A stretch of DNA of 64,000 nt from AC2028 sp002373595 (GTDB taxonomy: Bacteria > Bacillota > Clostridia > Lachnospirales > Lachnospiraceae): contig CAMOIX010000006.1 of the NCBI GenBank assembly GCA_946616365.1, positions 1-64,000 on the forward strand. Direction: 5' to 3'. Of the stretch, positions 23,182 through 33,900 are shown in pieces. Position numbers and translations under genes: made by a program. Position 1 is the stretch's first letter; each line of letters opens with the position of its first letter. The notes under the pieces are model-generated. The model was given only the letters and a program-made list of their open reading frames with translations, was not told the origin of the DNA and did not search any database.

Positions 23182-26100
23182 TCAGTTACCTACACTGGAC
23201 TTAAGCTTAAGAACGAGATTCCTGTATATCTCCAACAGATTGGGCGTATTGGCCCTGATATAATCTATGTCTCTATTGTCGCCTGCTTCTTCGAGCGTTC
23301 TGGCTTTGCCTGCGACATCCTTCGCACCTATCGTGAGCATCGTACTCTTCAGAGCATGCACCTTGTCCGTATATGTTCCCCAATCCTCGGCCATAAACGC
23401 CTGCCAGATCTCATCGGATCTCTGTCCGAACTCATCCTTAACATTTCCGAGAATATCGAGGTATACCTCCTTGGATCCGCAATTCCTGATACCGTCATCG
23501 ATATCGAGATGAACAAAGCCTGTAAGGTATGCGAGAACATCCCACTTTCTCTCTCCTGCAGCGGACTCCGAGAAGCTGACATCCGTCTTTCTCGAAGAGG
23601 GTCTGGTCTCTACGGGAGCGTCATTATCTCCGTGCTCGACCTTCTCCTCGGGCAGATACTTGATGAGCATCATCTCGAGTTCCTTGCTGTCGATGGGCTT
23701 CATAAGGTAATCAGAGAATCCCTCTGCCAGAAATTCCTCCCTTGCTCCTGACAATGCATTGGCCGTAAGTGAGATGACGGGAACATCCCTGTTGAGCTCG
23801 GGATCTGCTTCTCTCATGCGGTGGAGCGTCTCAACACCGTCCATACCGGGCATCCTGTAATCGAGGAATATGATATCGTATGCAGTCTTACCCACCATAT
23901 CAAGACACTCAAGTCCGCTCTCTACGGAGTCGATCTTGATAAGCGTCTTCTTGAGGAGCTGTTTCATAACCGTGTGGTTCATCGGTGTATCATCGACAAC
24001 GAGTATCCTTGCCTCAGGCGCACGGAAGAGCTCTCTGTATGTGCTCTTGTCATCCTCGTAGGACGAATACTTCTTCTTGAAATCTCCTATTGCGGTATCG
24101 GATACTGCGGTCTGAGGGATGGAGATGATGAAAGTCGATCCCTTTCCGTACTCACTGTCTACCGTGATATCTCCGTTCATGAGATGGAGCAGGTTGTATG
24201 TGATGGCCAGTCCGAGTCCGCTTCCCTCGATCGTCTTGTTCTTCTCGAGGTCAAGTCTCTGGAACTTGTTAAAGAGCTTGTTCATATCCTCCTTGCGGAT
24301 ACCCATTCCGGTATCGCTTACGGATATTCTCAGTGTCAGCTTGCCGGATCCGGTCATCGTTCCTCTTACATCCAGCGTGACGGAACCTTTCTGAGTGTAC
24401 TTGACGGCATTGTTCAGGATGTTCAGCATGACCTGTCTGATACGCATCTCATCACCGATGAGATTCTCAGGTATCCTCTCGTCGACTGCCACTTTGAATT
24501 CAAGGTTCTTCTGATTGGCCTTGATCTGTATCATATTGATGACATCATGGAGCATCGCAGAGAGCTTGTACTCTCCCTCCGTTATCTCCATGTCGCCGGC
24601 TTCTATCTTGGAGAAGTCGAGGATGTCATTTATAAGCGAGAGCAGAGTCTTGCCCGCTCCCTCGATATTCTGTGCGAACTCTCTGATCTTATCATCCTTG
24701 CACTCACGGAGGATCATCTCGTCCATACCAAGTACGGCGTTGATAGGAGTTCTTATCTCATGCGACATGCTTGCAAGGAAATTGCTCTTGGCCTCATTGG
24801 CTGCACGTGCCTTCTTCTCCTCCATTCTTGCCTGCTCGGTGACTCTGAGTATACCGATGAACTCATTCTGATTAACAGGCTTGGAGAAGTAATAACCCTG
24901 GAGATAGTCAACAGCCATATCGTTGAGGAGATTGATCTGGTCCTGAGTCTCAACACCCTCTACGAGGATCTTGCGGTTCATCTCCCTCATCATCCTTACG
25001 CTGTTCTCAAGCACAACTCTCTCGGGTACGCTCTTCTCTGCTTCCCAGAGGACGTTCCTGTCTATCTTTACTATGTCGAAGTAATTGGTAAAGATGGACT
25101 GCATATTGGAATAGCCTATGCCATATTCATCCATGGAGAATCTGAATCCGCGTCCTTTGAGTTCCTTCATGACGCGGTCGAGCACTTCATGATCGCTGGA
25201 TGCAACCGCTTCGGTAATCTCGAAATTGATCCTGGAAGGTTCTACCTTATACTTGCTGACTATCTTAACTACATTCTCGACAAATCCGGTCTGCATGCAC
25301 TGAATAACGGAGAGGTTGATATCGATGTACTCGAGTCCGAGGTCGACGGGGATACCACTGCTGAAGAAGTGACATACCTCCTCGAGCACGAACTCGCCGA
25401 TCTTCTCGATCATTCCGTTCTGCTCCGCTACGGGGATAAGTTCCGAAGGAGGCACCTCTCCGAGCAGACTGTCGTGAAGTCTGAGCAGAGCCTCGGCGGA
25501 GTGAACTCTCTGTTCCTTGGCATCATATACGGGCTGGTAGAATACTTCATATGAATTCTCTGTGAATCCGCGATGTACCGCATTCTCGACCTCCGCCCAA
25601 CGCACGAGATAGTTGAGTCCGTCGCCGCCGATTACATCCATATTGGTCTTGCGCGGAAGAGGTCCGTCCACCATGAGCATAATATCTTCGGCATCCTTGA
25701 ATCTCGCGGGGATCTCGGCAGTCATGACAAAAGCATGGAGAATGACTTCCTCGTCCGTCGCCTTGAAGCTGGTCTTGAATCTGTCCTGGATCTTGTGAGC
25801 CAGCGCATCGGTCGTCTCCTCATCGCCTTCCATGCACAGGAGCATGAACGAATTCTGATTGGCATGATAGATGCGGTACCAGGGATGTATCTCTTTGAGA
25901 TAATCCGTGACGACGGTGATAAGTTCAGATGCTCCGTTAAATCTCTGGAGTGATGCTGAGTTGGTAAGTCTGATGCTTATAACATCAAATCTCTTTAACA
26001 GCTTTAGGTATGCGCGCAGATCCTCCCTCAGAGCGCTTCTGTTGTAGATACCTATCAGGTTGTCGATCCTGTGATCTTCATTTTCTATGACGAGCATAAT

Positions 26101-26748
26101 GCCCATGAGAGCCAGTGCTTCCGCAAAGAGCTCGCTCTTTACCTCGCTGATAAAGAGCTGGATGAGTACACCGGCTATTATGATCATAAAGAAATAAACG
26201 AGTGCGATCCTCTTGCGCACTTCCATCGCCTTCCAGTTGATGACGACATAAGTGGTTGAGATCGCATAGTACATAGCTGCGGCTACATATATGACAAACT
26301 CTGCCCATTCTCTTTTGAATGTAACATTGGGACCTATCGAATAGACCCATCTTGTAAGAGGGTTGGTAATGACTAACACCTCTGTGATGATCATGGGAAC
26401 CGCAAAAGCCAGACTTAAGTCTCTGGATATCCTGTGATTGGCTTTGCTCACAAAGATCGAATAATAGAAAAAGACAGGAGCAAGTGCAGTATGTGTAAGG
26501 AAATAAACAAAGACACACGAATCGGAAAGAACCATCGAAACGGAATAGTTAAATGTCATATTCTTTCCGATGAGATTGCCTATACACGAAAAGGCACTGA
26601 CAATAACATCGACCAGGAGCACTATGAACAGTTTGTTCTGTGTCCTGTCATTTTTGCCCTTTAAAAGCGTATAGATAAGACATGACGCGCATGTCAGTAT
26701 CGTCGCTATAAAGATCGCTGATTGGTGAATGAGATTCACATATGTCAT
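23182..26748 (-). CDS. Large hybrid signalling protein: 7TM - degenerate GGDEF - EAL - histidine kinase - receiver - HPt
   Basis: 1188 residues. Residues 1-220 hold about seven membrane helices; 225-375 are GGDEF-like with the signature lost (HANQNS in its place); 400-635 form an EAL domain for cyclic di-GMP hydrolysis with E419 in AEALL, N478, E510, D540, K561 and E597, though the second Asp of DDFG is E541. A HisKA domain has phospho-acceptor H663 in MSHEIRTP; the ATPase has N780, DTGMG at 812-816 and GSGLGLA. The receiver has DD 919-920, phospho-acceptor D963 and K1017; the HPt has H1131. All phosphorelay stations are thus in one chain with a probable c-di-GMP phosphodiesterase, and no partner output regulator lies nearby. 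The start overlaps the stop of the upstream cNMP-like gene by 4 bp. Confidence 0.9.
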   Translation of the reverse strand: MTYVNLIHQSAIFIATILTCASCLIYTLLKGKNDRTQNKLFIVLLVDVIVSAFSCIGNLIGKNMTFNYSVSMVLSDSCVFVYFLTHTALAPVFFYYSIFVSKANHRISRDLSLAFAVPMIITEVLVITNPLTRWVYSIGPNVTFKREWAEFVIYVAAAMYYAISTTYVVINWKAMEVRKRIALVYFFMIIIAGVLIQLFISEVKSELFAEALALMGIMLVIENEDHRIDNLIGIYNRSALREDLRAYLKLLKRFDVISIRLTNSASLQRFNGASELITVVTDYLKEIHPWYRIYHANQNSFMLLCMEGDEETTDALAHKIQDRFKTSFKATDEEVILHAFVMTAEIPARFKDAEDIMLMVDGPLPRKTNMDVIGGDGLNYLVRWAEVENAVHRGFTENSYEVFYQPVYDAKEQRVHSAEALLRLHDSLLGEVPPSELIPVAEQNGMIEKIGEFVLEEVCHFFSSGIPVDLGLEYIDINLSVIQCMQTGFVENVVKIVSKYKVEPSRINFEITEAVASSDHEVLDRVMKELKGRGFRFSMDEYGIGYSNMQSIFTNYFDIVKIDRNVLWEAEKSVPERVVLENSVRMMREMNRKILVEGVETQDQINLLNDMAVDYLQGYYFSKPVNQNEFIGILRVTEQARMEEKKARAANEAKSNFLASMSHEIRTPINAVLGMDEMILRECKDDKIREFAQNIEGAGKTLLSLINDILDFSKIEAGDMEITEGEYKLSAMLHDVINMIQIKANQKNLEFKVAVDERIPENLIGDEMRIRQVMLNILNNAVKYTQKGSVTLDVRGTMTGSGKLTLRISVSDTGMGIRKEDMNKLFNKFQRLDLEKNKTIEGSGLGLAITYNLLHLMNGDITVDSEYGKGSTFIISIPQTAVSDTAIGDFKKKYSSYEDDKSTYRELFRAPEARILVVDDTPMNHTVMKQLLKKTLIKIDSVESGLECLDMVGKTAYDIIFLDYRMPGMDGVETLHRMREADPELNRDVPVISLTANALSGAREEFLAEGFSDYLMKPIDSKELEMMLIKYLPEEKVEHGDNDAPVETRPSSRKTDVSFSESAAGERKWDVLAYLTGFVHLDIDDGIRNCGSKEVYLDILGNVKDEFGQRSDEIWQAFMAEDWGTYTDKVHALKSTMLTIGAKDVAGKARTLEEAGDNRDIDYIRANTPNLLEIYRNLVLKLKSSVGN

Positions 26749-29024
26749 TGATCAGGCTTCCCTTCTGCGAATGCTATTTCCGCTTCCAATGTATCCGGAA
26801 TCTTCACCCCGGCTGCAACAAGTTTCTTTTTAAGATTATCCAGATGATGCAGGCGCTGAGCAGTCTTGAGTCCACGGCGCTCTATTATGTCGGAGTAGAG
26901 CGGGTTCTGTTTGAGTTTGGTGGCAACATCATTGTGGAAAGGACAATACTTGAAGAGGATCTCCCTCGCCACCTTGTTAAGTCTCGGCGAGCCGTTGCCC
27001 TCAAAGAGAACCCATACGAGATAGTCTCTTACGAACATCTCCTTGAAGCTGTTCTTGGCACGTTGGAGGCTTACGCGTACTTTCTCTTTGGCATCGGCCG
27101 AAAGGTCGTTATTCTTTCTGTAGAACTGTACATAGTCAAAGTACTCGGAAGTAAGCGAAGGATCCGTGACATCGTTCCATCTCGCACCCTGTACTCTCTT
27201 ACAGAGCTCCCATCTGAGCTCCCCGGTAAGTCTGACCAGAGTAGTCTGAAGGTCCTCCATGTGGAAAATGGAAAGGGCCATACGGCCGGGTGAATTTCTG
27301 ACCTTGCCCTCGATCTCCTGCCACATTACTCCGCGTACACCTACATTGGGCATAAGGATAAAGTCGGGAAGAAATTCCTGATGTATGATCTCCTTGCCCA
27401 TGACTCTTGCGTTCCTGGTATCAAGTCCCTCTCTGTAGAAAGCGGAATAATCGATGTTTCTGATCTGCTGAAGAAGTCTGGAGATCTCGGACAGAGTGAC
27501 ATATGTAGTCTCAAGATCCTTTAATACGTTCTTGTCTGCAAATATCGGACAGAATGTGGTGATACGTCCGAAGGTCATCTTGTTGACATTCGGGAAGAAG
27601 TTCTTGAGCTCATATTCAACGCGGGCATCGGGATCTTTCTCGAGGTTCTTCATCTCCTCGTTGCTGATGGTTCCGCTTGCTCTCTGCTTATTCAGATAGT
27701 CGAAGTAATCAGTCTCAAACTCATCACGGCTGGGATTCTTATCACCCTCACGGATAGCCATGAGCCAATCGTAGAAGGTGTACACTCCCGCATCCGAGTG
27801 ATCCATGATACCCTTTGCGAGCTTGGCCAGAATCGCAACATTCTTCTCTCCTGCAAGTTCCTCGTCAACATATCCGAAGTACAGAAACATCCATACTGCG
27901 AGAGGTATCTCGTCGTTATTGATGGTATTGATAAATGCGCCCGTATATATCTCGTAGAATTCCTGTGTGATGGCGCGCCTCAATCTGACAGCTCTGTCAT
28001 CCATGGAATCAGGATCCTGAAGCTGCTTGTACGAAACAACATGCTCGCGGAAATGAAGCGATACACCGGGATCCGCTCCAGCGAATTTGATGATGGTATC
28101 GAGCGAACCTGCAAGATCCTCATCGATCTCAATCGTCTTGGTCCCTTTGTCGGAAGCATCGGAAGTTTTGGATTTGGTATCTGTGCCGAAATCTACAAGT
28201 CTGTCCTTAAACTCATCGCTCTCAAGGTCAATGATACCCTTGAACTGATCGGTGATCCTCTTGAGGATCTCAACCAATTCACTGTGATCCTTTGATCCCG
28301 CATCGACGCGGAACAGTATACCCGTGAGAGCTTCGTAGAAATCTCCTCTGTCTCCCGAGAAATACAAAGCAGCCACATCACTCTGGTAGCGATGATGCTC
28401 GTCGAGTATCTGGAATGCCTTACGACAGTCCAGGCTTGCTTTCCTTAGCATCCCCATCGATACGGATGCGTTCTTTACAAGTGCTTTGCTTCCCTCACCT
28501 GTATATGCATTTCCGAGTCCCGAGTAATACTCACTGAGCCAAAGGTCGGGAGCCTCCTCAACGAAACGTGAGGTGAGATTATCCATATTTTCGAAAGAAT
28601 TGATCTGTACGCGATATCTGTTGCACAGATCCGAATACAGTTCAAAATCCTCTTTCAGATTGCGATAGAAATCACTGCACTTAAGCTCGGATATCGAGCA
28701 CTGTCCGAGCAGATAAGTGATCTGCCGGAAACATGAGCAAAGGAAGATCCTTGCCGCATCGGGATTCTTCCCGAGGAGATCTTCCAGTGCTTCGAGGCTT
28801 GTTATCTGGTATGCGGCGAGAGTCGTTTCCTCTGCTGCAACATACTCAAAGAAATGTACCTCATTACATATTTCACAGATGCCCATGACATCGCCCTTTC
28901 CGAGTTCGACCTTACCGCCTGGGTAGACAAGATCTACTTTTCCCGATGTGATAAGCTCGACGGATCCGAAGGGCTGTCCGGCAGTGTGTATTACTTTTCC
29001 GGCTTCTACTGCTATTGCTGCCAT
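26745..29024 (-). CDS. Cyclic-nucleotide-binding-like N-terminal domain with a large unrecognised helical C-terminal region
   Basis: 759 residues. The first 110 or so residues look like the beta-roll of a cNMP-binding domain (GQPFGSVELITSGKVDL, GDVMGICEI), but the FGE and Arg residues of a phosphate-binding cassette are not evident, so ligand binding is doubtful. The remaining 640 residues are mostly helical, without a known catalytic motif, and include a Lys/Ser/Thr/Asp-rich linker around residue 280. No signal peptide or membrane segment; cytoplasmic. It overlaps the hybrid kinase gene by 4 bp (ATGA-type), so the two products are made together and probably act together. It starts 2 bp after thrS. 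Confidence 0.72.
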   Translation of the reverse strand: MAAIAVEAGKVIHTAGQPFGSVELITSGKVDLVYPGGKVELGKGDVMGICEICNEVHFFEYVAAEETTLAAYQITSLEALEDLLGKNPDAARIFLCSCFRQITYLLGQCSISELKCSDFYRNLKEDFELYSDLCNRYRVQINSFENMDNLTSRFVEEAPDLWLSEYYSGLGNAYTGEGSKALVKNASVSMGMLRKASLDCRKAFQILDEHHRYQSDVAALYFSGDRGDFYEALTGILFRVDAGSKDHSELVEILKRITDQFKGIIDLESDEFKDRLVDFGTDTKSKTSDASDKGTKTIEIDEDLAGSLDTIIKFAGADPGVSLHFREHVVSYKQLQDPDSMDDRAVRLRRAITQEFYEIYTGAFINTINNDEIPLAVWMFLYFGYVDEELAGEKNVAILAKLAKGIMDHSDAGVYTFYDWLMAIREGDKNPSRDEFETDYFDYLNKQRASGTISNEEMKNLEKDPDARVEYELKNFFPNVNKMTFGRITTFCPIFADKNVLKDLETTYVTLSEISRLLQQIRNIDYSAFYREGLDTRNARVMGKEIIHQEFLPDFILMPNVGVRGVMWQEIEGKVRNSPGRMALSIFHMEDLQTTLVRLTGELRWELCKRVQGARWNDVTDPSLTSEYFDYVQFYRKNNDLSADAKEKVRVSLQRAKNSFKEMFVRDYLVWVLFEGNGSPRLNKVAREILFKYCPFHNDVATKLKQNPLYSDIIERRGLKTAQRLHHLDNLKKKLVAAGVKIPDTLEAEIAFAEGKPDQ

Positions 29025-29026
29025 CT

Positions 29027-30919
29027 TTACTCCATTACATTAATAGGTTCCTGGCTCTTTTCCCTGTCCATCTTCGCGCATGCTGCACAGAATGCATCTG
29101 CCTTTACGCCGTGAAGCTGCTCTTTCTGACCGCGGACAGTTACGGAAACGGTGCCGTCCTGTGCTTCCTTGTCGCCGATAACGAGGATGTAAGGATCCTT
29201 CATGGTGCGGAAGAACTTGATCTTCTCGTTCATATTCTTGTCCGCATAGTCAGCCTCGACACGGATTCCGAGAGCCTCGAGCTTATCTGCTACACTCTTT
29301 GCATACTCATTGTGTTCGGGCTTAATGGGAACGATGCCCACCTGATAAGGTGAAAGCCAGAACGGGAAAGCTCCTTTGTAGTTCTCGGTGATGATACCTA
29401 TGAATCTCTCAAGAGATCCGTAGATGGCACGGTGGATGACAACGGGCTGCGTCATATTACCTTCGGCATCCTGATAGGTCAGGCCAAAGTTGTGAGGAAG
29501 CTGGAAGTCGAGCTGGATGGTTCCGCACTGCCATTCTCTTCCGAGAGCGTCCTTGAACTGAAGGTCGATCTTGGGTCCGTAGAATGCGCCGTCTCCCTCG
29601 TTAACCTCGTAATTGCCCTCGCCGTACTTCTTGTCGAGTATGCGCTTAAGAGCAGCCTCTGCTCTGTTCCATACTTCGATGTCGCCCATGTAGTCATCGG
29701 GACGGGTTGAGAACTCGGCACGATAGGTAACTCCGAACGCACCGTAGATCTCATCGGCAAGGCTCATGATATCAGCGATCTCATCCTCGATCTGGCTCTC
29801 CATTACGAAGGTGTGATCGTCGTCCTGTCTGAACTCCTGTACTCTGAAGAGTCCGTTCATCTGTCCGGATTTCTCCTTACGGTGAAGGACATCGTACTCG
29901 CTGTATCTGATGGGCAGCTCCTTGTAGGAGTGGATCGTACGCTTGTAGGTCATCATCGCATTGGGACAGTTCATGGGCTTTGCAGCCATCGTATCGTCTG
30001 CCTCGCGAGAATACAGAGGCTGTCTTGCAGCCATCTTTACAGCGAACTTCTCAGCCGCATCATCATCAAGTGCATCCACGGTATCGACAAGTCCGGAGAC
30101 ATCCGCATCTGCAGTGAGCTGTCCGGTGATACCGGGAACCATGAACATGTTGTTGATATAATGTGCCCAGTGACCGCTGATCAGCCAGAGCTTCTTGTTG
30201 TTGACAAGGGGAGCGGCGATCTCCTGATAGCCGTGCTTTGCCTGAATCTCTCTGGAGAACCCCAGCAGGGTCTGATAGAGCTTCCATCCTCTGGGAAGCC
30301 AATAGGGCATTCCGGGTGCGGTCTCATGGAACATAAAGAGATCGAGCTGAGGTCCGAGCTTCTTGTGATCTCTCTCCATGGCCTCTTTGATGAGATTGAG
30401 ATGTGCCTTTAATTCATCCTTGCTCGGGAATGCGTATACATAGATCCTCTGAAGAGAGTCTCTCTTTTCGTCTCCTCTCCAATATGCGCCGGATGCCGAC
30501 TTTACTTTGAATGCGACACCCATGAGGTCACGTGAATTCTCGATATGAGGTCCGCGGCAAAGATCCACGAAATCATCTCCGGTGTAATAAACCGTGAGAG
30601 TAGCATCCTCAGGCAGATCATTAATGATCTCAGCCTTGAAGCGCTGCTCCTTAAACATATCAAGTCCCTCCGCACGGGTTACTTCCTTGCGGGTCCAGTC
30701 CTCTTTACGCCTGATGATCTCGGTCATCTTGTCTTCGATAGTCTTATAGTCATCCTCGGTGATAGCTCGAGGCAAGATAAAATCATAATAAAATCCATCC
30801 GCGATCTGCGGTCCGATGGCATACTGAACATTCTCCTTACCAAAAATCTCAATGACAGCTTTGGCAAGAATATGCGCCATCGAATGACGATAAACTTCCA
30901 AAAATTCTTCTTTTTCCAT
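29027..30919 (-). CDS. thrS: Threonyl-tRNA synthetase, TGS-less form with an insertion
   Basis: 630 residues. It begins directly with the editing domain (H12/H16 in HSMAH, DLCRGPH at 119-125), so the usual N-terminal TGS domain is absent. The class II core has motif 2 FRVQEFRQDDDH and motif 3 region VVIHRAIYGSLERF; zinc ligands C318 (in MNCPNAMM), H369 and H496 are present. About 45 residues (264-310) are inserted just before the KPMNCP motif. The anticodon-binding domain follows, with a C-terminal CAAC (611-614) pair of cysteines. It charges tRNA-Thr. AUG has GGGAGG upstream. Only 38 bp separate it from the preceding gene, leaving no room for the T-box leader common on Firmicutes thrS genes. 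Confidence 0.92.
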   Translation of the reverse strand: MEKEEFLEVYRHSMAHILAKAVIEIFGKENVQYAIGPQIADGFYYDFILPRAITEDDYKTIEDKMTEIIRRKEDWTRKEVTRAEGLDMFKEQRFKAEIINDLPEDATLTVYYTGDDFVDLCRGPHIENSRDLMGVAFKVKSASGAYWRGDEKRDSLQRIYVYAFPSKDELKAHLNLIKEAMERDHKKLGPQLDLFMFHETAPGMPYWLPRGWKLYQTLLGFSREIQAKHGYQEIAAPLVNNKKLWLISGHWAHYINNMFMVPGITGQLTADADVSGLVDTVDALDDDAAEKFAVKMAARQPLYSREADDTMAAKPMNCPNAMMTYKRTIHSYKELPIRYSEYDVLHRKEKSGQMNGLFRVQEFRQDDDHTFVMESQIEDEIADIMSLADEIYGAFGVTYRAEFSTRPDDYMGDIEVWNRAEAALKRILDKKYGEGNYEVNEGDGAFYGPKIDLQFKDALGREWQCGTIQLDFQLPHNFGLTYQDAEGNMTQPVVIHRAIYGSLERFIGIITENYKGAFPFWLSPYQVGIVPIKPEHNEYAKSVADKLEALGIRVEADYADKNMNEKIKFFRTMKDPYILVIGDKEAQDGTVSVTVRGQKEQLHGVKADAFCAACAKMDREKSQEPINVME

Positions 30920-30957
30920 ATCGGAAACCTCCCTTGTATACAGATATTAAGATTTTA

Positions 30958-33900
30958 CTATGATTTGACGGCTTTGTTCAAGTGTTTTGCCTTCTTTTTG
31001 CCGTGTATTTTTACACTAATAATGGCAATGACAAGTACTGCTGCCGCACATCCCGCGCCTGTCACAATATATATGGTGTTGCCGGGCTTTTCGACTACCA
31101 TATATTCCGTATTCTCGGCATAATCGACTACCACATAGCTTCCCTTCATCTCGGACTCTACAGCGGTCCAAGCCTGTCCGGAAATGCCGGAAGCGGCATC
31201 ATAAGGCGTACAGTACACTGTGCAATCCTTGTATGGCGTGTAGAGTCTCAGTATTCCGCCGTTTTCCGTATCTATTGCACCCTCGTGAGCAGTCAGCTCG
31301 AGGCGGTATCTGAGCGCATCCTTTATCTTTACCGTCTTGCCGTTATTATCGGTAATACTTGTCGCAGCCATACGCTCGAAGCTTGCGTCAAATATATCAT
31401 CACTGTCGAATCCACCCGATATGAGCGCAAGGGGCTTCCCGTTTTCCTCATATTCAAGAGCCGATGAAAGCACGGTTATCTCGGGTATGAACTCCGCAGT
31501 AACCATTATATTTCCGAGAGCGGTACGCCCTGTAAGGTCGGGCCAGGATCCGTATGATCCGTCCGTATGCTCAAGTTCCGGGGTCTCGATCCCTTCCAGA
31601 CTCTGTCCGTACTTAACGCTGACTGTCTTTACGATCCGATCACCCACTCTGAAAGAGACGGTCAGATCCGAGAATGCTTCAGGGATGTCCGGGATCTCAA
31701 GCGCGCTCGCATAATCCGTCGCCTCCGCTACTCCCTTGTAGCTGATATCATCTATTCCGTATGCACTGTCACAGACAAATACATTGCCTGACAGATCGCT
31801 CGCATTCATCTCTTCCGTCTTTTTGTCGCGGAGTATCTGACCTGCTATGGCACCGCTCGTTCCGGTGTGATCTCCGAATGTAGGCAGGGCTACACAGTCT
31901 TTAACCGCCGTGGCGTAACCCGCTATGCCTCCAAGTTCCTCATCTCCGGAGAGCGTACACATCACATAGGACTTCCTGATCACGGAATCGCTCCTTCCGG
32001 CGATACCTCCGATGTAGTCACCTTCTATGCTTTCCACAGGTCCGTATCCTTCGGAGCGATACACGATACCACGATCCATCTTTCCGACGATACCACCTGC
32101 GTAATTATTCTTCACGCTGACAAGTGCCAGGTTTTTGCAGGTGACGATCATGCCCGATGTGGTATAACTCTCGCCTGCGGTAAGTGCAAATGAAAGGATC
32201 GCATTATTCTCGAGATTCTCATCATCCACTGCCAGAGATCCGACTATACCTCCGCCCTGCAGATCGCACTTCACGGAGTTTCTGTTGGAGCAGTCCATGA
32301 TCACTCCTCCGTTCGAATCACGCAGCGTCTTGTGAGGATCATCCAGAGACAGGAGTTCACTCTCTGATATGTCCGTAAAGAGATATTTAACCCCCTCTTC
32401 ACGCACTCCTCCAACCAGATCCGATATCAGATCATAGGTTGCAGTCACGCGATTATCCGTCTCCCTGATACAGTCGTTAAGCTCATCGGAATACTTATCC
32501 GAATCCTTGGTGAGCGCGGAAAGCGAATCAGCCATACCATCCAGATCATCGAGCATGGCATTCATATTCCTGTTCCACTCTTCACTGCCCTTTGTGAGAT
32601 CACTTCTTACCTTTGCTTTGTCCGCATCGACATCTCTGTCTCTGATGTTCAGGTCTTCGATCTCGTCTCCGTCCCTGTTTTCTATTCTTTCGCGTGCGCT
32701 GTCGTAGTAATCTTTTGCTTTATCTTTTGCTTTATCCTTTGCTTCTTCTGCCGCTTTCTCAGGATCGTCCTGAGCCTCTTTTATCTTGTCCTTCGTTTTA
32801 TCCTTGGATTCGTCCGCTTTATCCTTTGCCGTATCCTTAGCTTCATCGGCAAGCTTCTCTGCTTCAAGTCCTGTATCGGTTCCGTCGGAATAAAGCTTTG
32901 CAAGCTCGTCCGCGCTGTCCAGTGCGGCTTTGGAGTGATCGCTTAATTTCTCAAGATCATCGCTTATAGCTTCTCCGGCTGCCTCAGCAGTATTGATGGT
33001 AGCAACAACACTGTCGTTAACGCGTTCTATGGATGATCTTATGGACTTCGCCTTATCCGTCTCAATATAGGGCTCGAGCTGACCCGCTATTCCGCCGACA
33101 TCTTTCTTGCCATATACAAATCCATAGTTGTGAGATGAATAGATAAGTCCGAGAGTGCGTCCCGCGATACCGCCGATATTGTAACCGACATGATCGTATC
33201 CTACGACGCCCTCGTTCCTGCAGAAATCAATAACGCCGTCGGAATAACCGATTATACCACCCGTGTCGACACCGCTCTGCATACTCGGTGCTGTGGTCTC
33301 ATCGGTTATGGTCTCTATGATATCTTCACTCTTTTCGTCATCGCCCATTACCCAGGATTCGGTATTATTGACATTACCTTTATTGACGCAGTAGCTTACT
33401 CTTCCGAAGTTCTTGCCTGCGATTCCGCCCGTGTAATAATACCCGCTTACATCCACTGTGCTCTCGCATTTGTAGATGAATCCTCCGGGCTGATTGATGC
33501 CGACGAGTCCGCCGGTCTCACGGTTTCCGCTGACGCTTCCGCTCACACTGCATTTCTCAATAAGTCCCTGGTTGATACCTGCGAGCATACCGGTGCATTT
33601 CTGATCGCCGGTTGCGATCACGGTACCTGATATATTCAGATCGCGCACAGTTCCCTGCGGTCCTATATATCTGAAAAAGCCCGTAACATAACCCTCTCCG
33701 CCGTAGGTATATCCCGAGACAGTATGTCCGTTTCCTTCAAATTTCCCGTTAAAGATTGGGATGCCTTTGAAATCCGCCCCTGTCAGATCTATATCCGCAT
33801 CAAGCTTTACGGTCTTTCCGACTGACCACGAATCGTCATGACAGTTATTCTCAAGCCCGATCAGATCGTCCGCCGAGTCTATGGTTATCAATCTGAGCGG

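Noticed and set aside
23821..25554. A long open frame on the plus strand (577 codons) opposite the hybrid kinase gene
   Set aside because: It is the mirror of a strongly supported gene, lacks a ribosome binding site, and its translation has no recognisable domain. Similar antisense frames opposite the liv, GH36 and GH2 genes were left out for the same reason.
30920..30957. T-box or other leader for thrS
   Set aside because: Only 38 bp lie between the genes, with no specifier loop, antiterminator or terminator.
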